Source: Puniceicoccaceae bacterium
GTDB taxonomy: Bacteria > Verrucomicrobiota > Verrucomicrobiia > Opitutales > Coraliomargaritaceae
Length of the DNA: 54,362 bases
Assembly: GCA_017857255.1 (NCBI GenBank)
Contig: JAFMDL010000007.1
Span: 1 to 54,362, forward strand
Reading direction: 5' to 3'
Position numbers and translations under genes: made by a program. The notes under the pieces are model-generated. The model was not told the DNA's origin and did no database searches. It saw only the letters and a list, made by a program, of their open reading frames with translations. The first letter of the stretch is position 1. The number at the start of each line of letters is the position of its first letter. Shown piece by piece: positions 40,263 through 48,320 of this stretch.

Positions 40263-41843
40263 ATGGAAGACGACCACCTCACTGAAGAAGCAATCATACA
40301 GGCCGAATTTTTAGATCTTGATATCAGCGATGAAAATTCCCCTGAAGTGCTCTCCCTAGGTAAGGATGAGCGTAACCTAGCTGAATTCCCAATCGCACTT
40401 CTCAGTCAACGTGCACCCAAAGACTGTACCGAATTAGTCTTTAAGGACCGGTGGACTGACCGTGATGGCCGCCCCTTTGAGCGCGAGCTAAGAATCTCCG
40501 CGGACCCAGATCGCGGACTTCCAACCGCATTTGACGACGATGTCATCCTTGGCCTCTTACAACTCACAGCCAAGGACAAATTCAAAAGTCGCAAGGTACA
40601 GTTTTCAATCTATGAGCTCAACCAGGCGATGGGCAACAAAACCTCTTCCGGAACACGATTTGCCCGTATTAAAGAAAGTTTAATGAAATGGACCCGCGTC
40701 AACCTGTCCTATGAAAAGGGCTGGTATATCCATAAATCTGACAGTTATAAAAGCGAGCACTTCCACATTATCGATAATTTCCGTGAGCCTCAGGCGGATA
40801 ATGGCAAGTTTGAGATCATTTGGAATTTCGTACCATTCGCATCTTTTGTTGCTGGCAATCTGTATACTATCGATTGTACAGCAATGGCCCAACTGGGGAA
40901 TTCGATCGCACGACGCCTTTACCGCCTACTGGGTAGCAACTTTCGCAACTGCCGATCTCTCACTTATGATTTAATCGAATTAGGTCACAACAAGCTTGGT
41001 ATTGGCGCCGCAGAAGTTGGACCGCTAAAGCGTAGAATGCTGGCTGCAATCGAAGAGTTAGAGTCTATTTTATTTATTACGAAACTACCTAAGGAAAAGC
41101 GCTTTACAAAAGTAAAAAAGGGCTCGCACTTGATTCACTTCGACCTCTTGCGGATGCCCGATAAAAGTGGTGAAATGATCGACACTTCGGTGATCCCTCC
41201 ACTGGAAGCCAAACTGAAGGAACATGGCATCTCTACACTCGTTGCATCGCAACTCGTCGCAAAATACCCCCAAAACGACCTCACCCAACAAATCAGCTAT
41301 CTAGAATACCTAATAGCCACTAAGAATGCCAAAAGTATCAAGAACCGCGCTGGATACCTGCGCCGTGCCATCGAAGAATGCTACAGCGCCCCTGCGGGAT
41401 ACAAATCCGAAGCTGAGCGTATTGCAGAAGAAGCCAGAGAGCGACGCGAACTGAAAAATTCAGAGCGGGCGATTGCAAAACGCATTCGCACCGAATCACT
41501 TAAAAGGGTCTTTATACAAATTAAGAAGGATCAGCTTGCACGCAGCCAAGCACATTTCAAATCCTGGACGACAGAGGAACAAAGCCGTTTTTTGGATAAG
41601 ACATTTGCCGCTGAATTCAAAAAAGACCCAAAGCTTACTAACAATGCGAACAGCCGAACAATGCTCTTCGAGCCAGTGATACTTGCTAAAATTGTAACAG
41701 ATTACTTAAAAGAGCCAGAATTTCTATCCATAGACTCTGAGTGGTGGGCCGAACAGTTTTGCGACACTGACATAGAGATTCCGTCTAAGCTCTGCGGGTG
41801 TAAGGACTTGTTTTTTACCGAAATGCGTGTTCGTGACCTATAA
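40263..41843 (+). CDS. RepA-like replication initiator (RPA family)
   Basis: 526 residues from ATG 40263. The N-terminal part (about 38-290) matches the plasmid replication-initiator-A pattern: LAEFPIALLSQRAPKDCTELVFKD, then FDDDVILGLLQLTAK, VQFSIYELNQAMG, NLYTIDCTAMAQLGNSIARRLYRLLGS and RRMLAAIEELESILF, a twin winged-helix Rep layout. The C-terminal third is Lys/Arg/Glu-rich and helical (ERIAEEARERRELKNSERAIAKR). Preceded by phased iterons. Expected to bind iterons and load the replisome. Codon use still shows the C-rich plus-strand bias of the left flank. Confidence 0.8.
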   Translation: MEDDHLTEEAIIQAEFLDLDISDENSPEVLSLGKDERNLAEFPIALLSQRAPKDCTELVFKDRWTDRDGRPFERELRISADPDRGLPTAFDDDVILGLLQLTAKDKFKSRKVQFSIYELNQAMGNKTSSGTRFARIKESLMKWTRVNLSYEKGWYIHKSDSYKSEHFHIIDNFREPQADNGKFEIIWNFVPFASFVAGNLYTIDCTAMAQLGNSIARRLYRLLGSNFRNCRSLTYDLIELGHNKLGIGAAEVGPLKRRMLAAIEELESILFITKLPKEKRFTKVKKGSHLIHFDLLRMPDKSGEMIDTSVIPPLEAKLKEHGISTLVASQLVAKYPQNDLTQQISYLEYLIATKNAKSIKNRAGYLRRAIEECYSAPAGYKSEAERIAEEARERRELKNSERAIAKRIRTESLKRVFIQIKKDQLARSQAHFKSWTTEEQSRFLDKTFAAEFKKDPKLTNNANSRTMLFEPVILAKIVTDYLKEPEFLSIDSEWWAEQFCDTDIEIPSKLCGCKDLFFTEMRVRDL

Positions 41844-42320
41844 GTCGCCGGCCATATTAAGTCATCGATGGTCATCTGCCGACCAAGCATTCTCATGACT
41901 AATCATCTCTTGTAACGCTCAAAAAATAGGGGCTTTTGATGGCCGAATAAGCATCCAATATTAAAAAGATGCAGAGAATTCACCCTCAAGGTGAAAAAAT
42001 GCTCAGTTTGCACTCTTTTATCCTAAAATAGGTGAATTCTACTGACTTTATCTCAAATATTTAAGCTCACCACCGCACTATGGTGAAATCTCAACATCAT
42101 TTTTAACAAACCATGAAAACTCGGCATCATTTTTAATGTAAATCGTGAAAACTCGACATTTTTTATGCCAAACACTGCAAACCTGACATTTTATAATTTC
42201 GTGAGTATTCACCCGATTATTTTACCATAAATTGTTGTATATCATATATTTAATATCAAAATTAGTGATAAATAATATAATAAACTAATACGGTATTTTT
42301 ACTTTGACTTTGAGAAAAAC
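41844..42320 (+). repeat. Iteron family A, second array
   Basis: Non-coding. Four clear copies of the repeat in front of repA: cores CTCAACAT (42090), CTCGGCAT (42120), CTCGACAT (42152) and CCTGACAT (42182), each preceded by GTGAAA-, ATGAAA- or TGCAAA-type bases and followed by T-rich DNA, spaced 30, 32 and 30 bp. Weaker copies precede (GGTGAATTC near 42031, AGTTTGCACTC inverted near 42005). Sharing this family with the first array suggests one protein controls both. Confidence 0.75.
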
Positions 42321-42659
42321 ATGCGCAAGGTAATGATTATGTCGCGACTAATCGAACCGCTGCCACAACTCACACCTCGCCAAGAAGATATTCTTCGCTT
42401 TGTCTTCAAGTATTTCAAGGAGTCGCTTTCTTACCCGACAAAGTCTCAGATATGCAGGCATTTTAATGCCAAGAGCAACAACACCGCAGCGCTAGTGAAT
42501 CCATTATTCAAGAAAGGATTCCTCAGGAAGTTACCTGAACGGGGTGCTTATGAATTCACGGAACAAGGCGTCGAAAAAATTCGCCGCATGGGTATCCGTA
42601 TTCCAAAGCGTATTTTAGAAGACGATGGTCCCGTTGAAACCATTGATATCGCAATATAA
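42321..42659 (+). CDS. LexA-like winged-helix DNA-binding protein
   Basis: 112 residues from ATG 42321; ATG 42333 and 42339 are also possible. LTPRQEDILRFVFKYFKESLSYPTKSQICRHFNAKSNNTAALVNPLFKKGFLRK resembles the LexA N-terminal DNA-binding domain, with no peptidase domain after it. Sits between two initiator-type genes and just after the second iteron array, so it is probably a copy-control or accessory regulator of the replication genes. No homologue recognised by name. Confidence 0.65.
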   Translation: MRKVMIMSRLIEPLPQLTPRQEDILRFVFKYFKESLSYPTKSQICRHFNAKSNNTAALVNPLFKKGFLRKLPERGAYEFTEQGVEKIRRMGIRIPKRILEDDGPVETIDIAI

Positions 42660-42709
42660 TACCCCACTCCTGGATAACGCCCTAGCCCCCACGCGCAGAC
42701 ACACTTTCA

Positions 42710-44173
42710 ATGCCCTCCTCCGAACAGTTTGAGCTTTTCGCAAGCGATAAACCGGAACTAACACCTCCAGTTCAATCGTCTGCGTCTGCTCTTGCATTTA
42801 GTCCCAATAAAAATAAGGGAACTGCGGAGCTGGCCCCTGAAGGTACGCATCTAAACCGCGACCCAATGGCAATTCGCACTGAGGGCACAGAGCAGCTTAC
42901 TGACTATCTCAAAGACTTTTCCTCCTCATTTTATGTCGTGCATTTCCCGAGAAGGCTACTCAGCGTCTTCGCATTTCCACTCACCCAACAACAAAGCTGG
43001 AAAGCCACGCATCAAAGCGAAAACTATACGCTAGAAACTGGCATCTGTGAGGGCTGCCCTGAACGTAGCCCTGAGGTGATGACTATTCGCGACTTCGGCT
43101 ACTTCATGGCACTGTATTCATTAGTTAAAAATGCCCCCTTAGAAGACCGATCAGTCGAGGTCACAATGCGTCATGTTGCATATGTTATGGCAGGCTTCCC
43201 AAAAGCCAGCGATTTCCCGAAAATCAAAGATCCGGAAGAACTCGACCGAAAACTGTCGATGAAAAGCCTAATTGGAGGGAAAAAAGCCAAAGAATTCGGC
43301 GAAGCCATTAGTAAAGCATACGGCCGCCACATGCACTACACTTTGCCGCAGCGCAGCGGAAGCTCTGCACCAGGCACAGAGCACTGGCTTTCTATGCTCA
43401 ACTACGAAGCCACCCGCCGCACACTCAACCTAGGCGAGAAATCTGGTAAATTCTATCGTAATTTCACCATTGGCAGCGCTTTTGACATTCTCGCCCCATC
43501 CCCAGATGACTACGTCTCATTTGACTGTCGGCAGTTTTTCCGTGCCGGCTCCTGGATCGCTCGTGCTGTCCTGTTAAAACTCATGCCTCGCATACTCGCA
43601 GGAAACTACAACAGCCGTCACAAGTATCTGAGTATTAAGGCAAGTACCCTGCTCTCTCAAATAGGTGCTGCAACATACACCTATGACCGTCCCGCCAAAA
43701 TGGTCGCAGCACTACAACCAGTCGCCAACTCTCTCGACAAGCTAGAAAGCGTTCTGGGGACACGTATACGGACAAAGCTTAGTCAAAAGCCGCGTAGTGA
43801 ACCAGAATTTCTCATCTACATCGAACCACTGCCAAAGCGTAAACAAGAGCAAAATAGCCTCGAAAATGGGGAGACTTTTAAACTTTGGTTGGCATGTGGT
43901 AAATCAGCTGAATCCTTCCACCAGCGTCTGCTGGCAGGTCGTAAAGCTAAACTGGACTTGACCGACGACGACCAATTCGAACTGCAAAGTATTGGATTGG
44001 ATTGGCATTCGATGGAGCATTATCTACGCCTCACCAAGCAGCTTCTACATCAAGATGCATTTTCCCAGGCGATCTCTGACTTCAAAGTGGCCACTCGCGA
44101 GGGTACCATGAGCCCGACTCCCAAGGCACTCACTGGCTTCATCAAAGAGGCCATCCGTTGCCTGAAGTCTTAA
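42710..44173 (+). CDS. Divergent initiator-like protein, family not recognised
   Basis: 487 residues from ATG 42710. Not a family I can name. Residues 258-340 parallel RepA 201-288: YVSFDC...GSWIARAVLLKL...LSQIG...LDKLESVLG against YTIDC...GNSIARRLYRLL...LGIG...IEELESIL, and VVHFPRRLLSVF parallels AEFPIALLSQR. I infer a diverged winged-helix Rep protein. A CEGCPERSPEV segment near residue 113 adds two Cys. It ends about 430 nt before the family B iteron array, whose binder it could be. Confidence 0.6.
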   Translation: MPSSEQFELFASDKPELTPPVQSSASALAFSPNKNKGTAELAPEGTHLNRDPMAIRTEGTEQLTDYLKDFSSSFYVVHFPRRLLSVFAFPLTQQQSWKATHQSENYTLETGICEGCPERSPEVMTIRDFGYFMALYSLVKNAPLEDRSVEVTMRHVAYVMAGFPKASDFPKIKDPEELDRKLSMKSLIGGKKAKEFGEAISKAYGRHMHYTLPQRSGSSAPGTEHWLSMLNYEATRRTLNLGEKSGKFYRNFTIGSAFDILAPSPDDYVSFDCRQFFRAGSWIARAVLLKLMPRILAGNYNSRHKYLSIKASTLLSQIGAATYTYDRPAKMVAALQPVANSLDKLESVLGTRIRTKLSQKPRSEPEFLIYIEPLPKRKQEQNSLENGETFKLWLACGKSAESFHQRLLAGRKAKLDLTDDDQFELQSIGLDWHSMEHYLRLTKQLLHQDAFSQAISDFKVATREGTMSPTPKALTGFIKEAIRCLKS

Positions 44174-44605
44174 AACCAGAGTAGCTTAAATCGCTCAGAG
44201 GCGCACGCATGCTGCCCTTAAATGGCTAGGCTTCTGCCATCAAATTAACGCCATCTGTGGGTCAGAATTAGACATATAGAGAGAGATAGTAATTTACGGA
44301 TAAATTAGGTGGCAAACACTACCGATAAAGCTGGCTGGCTCCATGACTATGACGGACTAATTTTTGGAGTAAAATAGACCGGATTCAGAGCGCCAATGAC
44401 ACTGTACCAGACGACTCAAAATTGTGCTTTAATTAGCCTTTTTATAAGCTGTTAGTTTGGATTATCAGAGACTTCCTCCAAGGAACTGATCCGACTGATT
44501 AGGCTCCATCTCGAGTGGACCAAATAGTGGTAATAAGCTTGGTCAATTCTTCTACATCTAGTTTCCAAATCATAAGGAAATGATTCTTATGTCAGTCCGT
44601 TGGTT

Positions 44606-45032
44606 AGTGATCATATTAGACGGACTATACTCTATATGAGTGATCATTGTAGACGCCTTACCTCTCATTTACTCCACTAAAGAGCTGCAGTAATAAGTGA
44701 TCATTTTAGACTAAAAATCTGAATATTGAGTGATAAATTTGGACGGATTGACAAATTAATTGGCAATAAAAGGACCATACTTTGCAGTAATTATGAGTGA
44801 TCATTGTAGACGAATTAGTCACAAAAATATTGAATATTTTAAATTTTCGTCCAAATTGATCACTCATTTAATCGTGAAATATATGAGTGATCATTGTAGA
44901 CGAAATAAACTAAAAAAATAGAAATTTAATGAGTGATCAAACTAGTCAGACCGAGTGATCATTATAGATCACCGAGTGATCAAACTCTCCACTTGAGTGA
45001 TCATTTTAGACTCATAAGTGATCATTTTAGAC
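44606..45032 (+). repeat. Iteron family B array
   Basis: Twelve copies of about GAGTGATCATTnTAGAC. Direct copies start at 44606, 44638, 44695, 44728, 44795, 44885, 44931, 44953, 44974, 44995 and 45016; one inverted copy is at 44849-44865. The last five are 21-22 bp apart (two helical turns). Nearly all contain the palindrome TGATCA. Degenerate forms occur earlier (for example GAGTAAAATAGACCGGA near 44367). Unrelated in sequence to family A. Lies between the second Rep-like gene and AT-rich 14-mers, the usual iteron position in a plasmid origin. Confidence 0.9.
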
Positions 45033-45097
45033 TATTTAAAATACGTAAAGTATTCTTAATAAATATATTACGTAGTTTTTGCACTTCCTCTTCTTTG

Positions 45098-45138
45098 TAT
45101 ATATCTTACTATATTTATCTTATTATATTTATCTTATA
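45098..45138 (+). repeat. AT-rich tandem 14-mers, candidate DNA-unwinding element
   Basis: TATATTTATCTTAT occurs twice in perfect tandem (45110-45123, 45124-45137), preceded by the related TATATATCTTACT (45098-45110). Position about 65 bp after the last iteron and sequence type match the 13-mer unwinding elements of iteron plasmids. Confidence 0.75.
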
Positions 45139-45147
45139 CATTGTATA

Positions 45148-45162
45148 GCCCCCGCTGGGGGC
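45148..45162. other. Isolated GC hairpin beside the AT-rich 14-mers
   Basis: GCCCCC-gct-GGGGGC, a six-pair stem in very AT-rich surroundings. No T run follows, so it is a poor terminator; it may be a structural element of the origin. Confidence 0.55.
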
Positions 45163-46861
45163 CAGACCATTTGCTCGATTATAAAGGATAAACGCCGAAG
45201 CTAAGAAATTAAAAAATTACCGACTAAATATTTGAGAATATTGTACGGTGTGTAAACTCTCTCTACTTTTACAAAAACCCACAATTATGATACCGAGTAT
45301 ACGCAAAAGAAATACTCCACCACCCCATTAATTTTTGATATATATTTTCTACGTCCACTGGTATTCCCGGCTCTTTTATTACTAGACTCAAATTTTTTGA
45401 ATACTTTGCGCACATGTTCCAGAATATTTTGCATTCATTTTAAAATGATAGATTTCAGATACTCAGTGATTTAACAAAGAAGTCTCGGAGAAATAATTCC
45501 GTCTCATATTTCAGCTGCATATGGAAGTTAGAAACTCACCATGATTTAGACATTCACCTTAGGGTGCAAACTCGACATTATTTTATCCGAAATCCATATA
45601 GTTTTACCACGCTAAATTTATTTTTTGATGTCGAGTTTGCACTATTAGAAAAGTGTATTCAATCGGGCTTATAATATTGATTAAAACTCAGTCCATTTTG
45701 CCTCTGCTATTGCTCACATATTGAGCATCAAAAGTTCATTTATGGTATAACCCTAAAGTTTTCTTCTTCTGCTATTTTCGAGATAAATCTACGACGATCT
45801 AATTCAAATTTTTCAGCACTGAATCGATTGGGAATTAAGTCACGAAGAGCCACCTATGTTCCCTGTATTATTTGTTAAGTAATGTGTGGCTATGATTGTT
45901 TCGAATACTAATTAGTCCTATTCGAAATCATCAGGCAGTGGTCTTATTTAAATACAGTTGCAGGTAAATTAGACGGGTGCTGATTTTAAACGAAAGAATA
46001 CCAATGAGATTTCACCTCAAATGCATAAGACGAATCTGGAAGTTTAGGATCCTACTTGGTGTCGAAATCTTTGGGAAAGGCTAATTTAGTCATCTTCAAG
46101 ATATCAAAGAAGTGAAGAGACACCGCTGCTGAATCAATACCAAGCAATCAAATCAAAAAATCAGGTGTTGGGCTATTAATTGCTAATTATTGAGACTAAA
46201 GTACTCACTTACTGGTTACAGTGCTCCAGAGAAGCTGTGTGGGCGATCTTTGTACTTTTATAAGATACAGCAGTATCATCTCATATTCGATAAATACGGC
46301 TCAGGACAAGCAAAGTTGCTGTTACAGTTTAAAACTGATGCAGAATATCTAAAGTTAAGAGTAAATCGACTACTGTGGGCATATTGAACAAGTTTAGCCG
46401 GATCTCAGGCCTTCTCCATTCTTTAACTTTGCCGAATCATTTAATATCGATGTGTCCGTTTTGTTCCATCTAGAAGCCATCGAGGCTGGAGCTCAGAAGT
46501 AGTTATAGAATTCTATCAAAAAGATGATCTATAAATCGAATCAACTTCACGTGACCCTGCGTTGTTAGCATTGGAAATAAAAAATTCCTGATGCTTATGT
46601 TTTATAATGAACAAAAGTTAGTAGACCCCCCCCTTTTTTATCGTGGATCAATAGAATAATAAAAGAGAACAGCATCTAAATACATAAATGTTCATTAAGA
46701 GCTAAATTTTGTTACCAATCTAATCTAGAGATATTATGGAAAATTAGAAATTTCCAATGAGATTGAATTTTACCTCAAATATTAGCCTTTCTATATGCGA
46801 ATATTCTGTAGCGTAGCCCAAGATTGTTGTGAATATTCCATTCTAGCGCAGTTAAGTTCAG
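45163..46861. other. AT-rich gene-poor region right of the origin
   Basis: Apart from the inverted iteron pair I see no gene. A short word pair recurs: CCAATGAGAT followed by ACCTCAAAT at 46001-46021 and again at 46754-46780. A homopolymer C run followed by T is near 46625-46639. Possible short frames lack convincing starts. Confidence 0.45.
45562..45643. repeat. Inverted pair of family A iterons
   Basis: GTGCAAACTCGACAT occurs on the plus strand at about 45564-45578 and on the minus strand at about 45628-45642, identical over 15 bases and facing each other. These are the cleanest copies of the family A consensus in the window. Confidence 0.8.
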
Positions 46862-47012
46862 TAGTGTTATCATGATCACCTATTTGTGGCGCTTAAATCC
46901 AAGGCATCAATAACCTAACGCTTTTATGCCGTTAGGTTTTATAATTAATCTAGCGATTAGAGAGCAGTATAAGGTGCGAATCATCTAAAATTCAGCTAAC
47001 ATGATAACACTA
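46862..47012. other. 151-bp inverted-repeat structure with inner hairpin
   Basis: 13-bp perfect terminal inverted repeats TAGTGTTATCATG (46862-46874) and CATGATAACACTA (47000-47012). Inside is a 9-bp perfect hairpin AACCTAACG/CGTTAGGTT (46912-46938). TATAAGGTGC is repeated directly at 46969 and 47011. No target duplication is obvious. Could be a structured RNA, a MITE-like remnant or a replication/partition site. Confidence 0.55.
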
Positions 47013-47199
47013 TAAGGTGCTGCTTGAAATATCAGCCAAGTTGAAGTGTAGCATTGCTTGAGAACAAAGTGTCGACTGTCGGCCTATGGCGGTGACTTCT
47101 AGGCACACTGCATATAATTAGAACGCATAGTGATCCACAATGGCGGATTCAAAGGCTCTGCGCGAGTCCCCTATCCCCTAATGACTTTAGCAAGAATGG

Positions 47200-47688
47200 C
47201 TAATCCCTATTCTCGGCATAGCGCTTATCTTTCGAGCGGACTATTTCAAACAATTCTAGTAAACGCTTAGGATCTTCCTCGCTTAATATATGGGCTGCTT
47301 TTATACCTACTTTGGCTACCATGTTACGAGTTGGATACTTCAGTGACCCCGAATGAGTCATAAAACTCATAGATACTTCCTGTAAGTCTTTCATGTCATC
47401 AGCATCAAATGCAATGGATGTCATCATATACTCTTCAGCCTTCTTTTTTTGAGCCTTTTGAGGTTTTGCTTTCTCAGGATCCTCTATTTTTTCTATAATT
47501 TCTGTCTCAGTGATTGTATTTGGAGTCAGCTTTACAGGGCTTTTTTCCAGTTCAGCAACAGTTTCCACCGCTTTTTTAGCAGACTCTGGAGTGCGCGTAG
47601 GCTCCGGTTGCGGTGGCGTTGCGCCAGTTACTTTAGCTGCACCACCCATTAAGGAGGTCAAATCTGGTTTTTTCTTTGTTTTACTCAT
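47200..47688 (-). CDS. Small partition partner of ParA (ParB-like role, unrelated sequence)
   Basis: 162 residues. Residues 1-85 are a disordered, Lys/Pro/Glu-rich arm (TPPQPEPTRTPESAKKAVETV); residues 86-162 form a helical domain (MTSIAFDADDMKDLQEVSMSFM...YPTRNMVAKVGIKAAHIL). It overlaps the parA stop by 4 nt in the same direction, the usual parA-partner order. Not canonical ParB; more like the small centromere-binding proteins of plasmid type Ib systems. Probable role: binds the repeats near 48.3-49.4 kb. Confidence 0.6.
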   Translation of the reverse strand: MSKTKKKPDLTSLMGGAAKVTGATPPQPEPTRTPESAKKAVETVAELEKSPVKLTPNTITETEIIEKIEDPEKAKPQKAQKKKAEEYMMTSIAFDADDMKDLQEVSMSFMTHSGSLKYPTRNMVAKVGIKAAHILSEEDPKRLLELFEIVRSKDKRYAENRD

Positions 47689-48269
47689 TTGATCATCTCC
47701 TTGATTACTTGTTCGAGTTCTTTTTGGCAGAGTGATGGCAGCGCATCTCCCCCGCTAGCGAGGCCATAGCCATAGCCGACACGGTCGCCTATGTGGTTTT
47801 TAAAGGCAGATACGCCTAGTGCAGCTAGAACATTCCCCTTATCTTTGAATGCGGTTGTTTGTGCTTTGACCTTGTTAAACAAGACACGGACCTTCTCAGT
47901 GTCTGCGGCATGTAGTGCGTCAATTGTTTGTTTAGTTCGGCGTATGTCGGTCGCTGAAAGTGCAAAAGGTACTACTATCACGTCACACACGTCGGCAATA
48001 CGGTCGATCTCCTCTGGAGTGATGCCTCCAGGTGTGTCTACAATGATGTAGTCATATGCCTCTTGATCTTCATCGATGTCGAAATGTGCCATCCGGTCGT
48101 GTCCGAGGTTGTTCACGAATTGAGCCGTGTCGCCGCCTTGATCTAAGTCGTGGACACGTACTTTAGAGTTTTTCTTCTCTGCTAGGTGAAGCGCAGTTAA
48201 ACAGGCCAGTGTGGTTTTGCCTGTACCGCCCTTGAAATTCATGAATCCGATAACTTTTTTCATAGTCAT
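47685..48269 (-). CDS. parA: ParA/MinD-type partition ATPase
   Basis: 194 residues from ATG 48269 (MTMKKVIGFMNFKGGTGKTTL); ATG 48263 is an alternative. Deviant Walker A KGGTGKTT, switch I-like DLDQGGDTAQF, and Walker B in YDYIIVDTPGGI. Short, with no N-terminal helix-turn-helix, like plasmid type Ib ParA or ParA-like orphan ATPases. Segregates DNA together with the overlapping partner gene. Together with the Rep genes it marks the 39.6-49.5 kb segment as a replicon core. Confidence 0.9.
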   Translation of the reverse strand: MTMKKVIGFMNFKGGTGKTTLACLTALHLAEKKNSKVRVHDLDQGGDTAQFVNNLGHDRMAHFDIDEDQEAYDYIIVDTPGGITPEEIDRIADVCDVIVVPFALSATDIRRTKQTIDALHAADTEKVRVLFNKVKAQTTAFKDKGNVLAALGVSAFKNHIGDRVGYGYGLASGGDALPSLCQKELEQVIKEMIK

Positions 48270-48320
48270 GTAGAACACTATAAGATACATACACTGTCAA
48301 CTAATAAGATATATAGAAAT
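48270..48320 (-). promoter_or_regulatory. Repeat in the parA promoter region
   Basis: ATAAGATACATA and ATAAGATATATA lie about 24 bp apart just upstream of parA, a plausible autoregulatory site for the partner protein. Confidence 0.4.

Larger units (their letters stand above)
44174..45162. other. Proposed replication origin (iterons, AT-rich 14-mers, GC hairpin)
   Basis: No gene. In order: degenerate and then strong family B iterons, an AT-rich tandem 14-mer block, and a GC hairpin. Plus-strand base counts change sign here. 44161-44220 has 13 G/17 C and 43381-43440 has 12 G/22 C. 45181-45240 has 9 G/7 C, 46441-46500 has 15 G/12 C and 48541-48600 has 15 G/8 C. Far left is C-rich and far right is G-rich. 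That is the expected pattern at a bidirectional origin. Whether it is active is not shown by sequence. Confidence 0.65.

Noticed and set aside
44606..45032. CRISPR array
   Set aside because: Repeats are only about 17 bp, imperfect, partly inverted and unevenly spaced (21 to 90 bp); the intervals are not spacer-like and no cas gene is present. Iterons fit better.
44933..45148. 71-residue open frame across the iterons
   Set aside because: Its codons are made of iteron and AT-rich 14-mer sequence; the product is low-complexity (repeated SDH and YI) and no ribosome-binding site is present.
46190..46387. 65-residue open frame in the AT-rich region
   Set aside because: TTG start without a good ribosome-binding site, no recognisable family and no neighbours; could be a decayed fragment but not supported as a gene.
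47131..47139. DnaA box TGATCCACA
   Set aside because: A single near-match to TTATCCACA with no cluster around it; expected by chance in this length of AT-rich DNA.
47040..47199. tRNA or tmRNA-like tail near GCGCGAGTCCCC
   Set aside because: No acceptor or T-arm pairing could be built around it.
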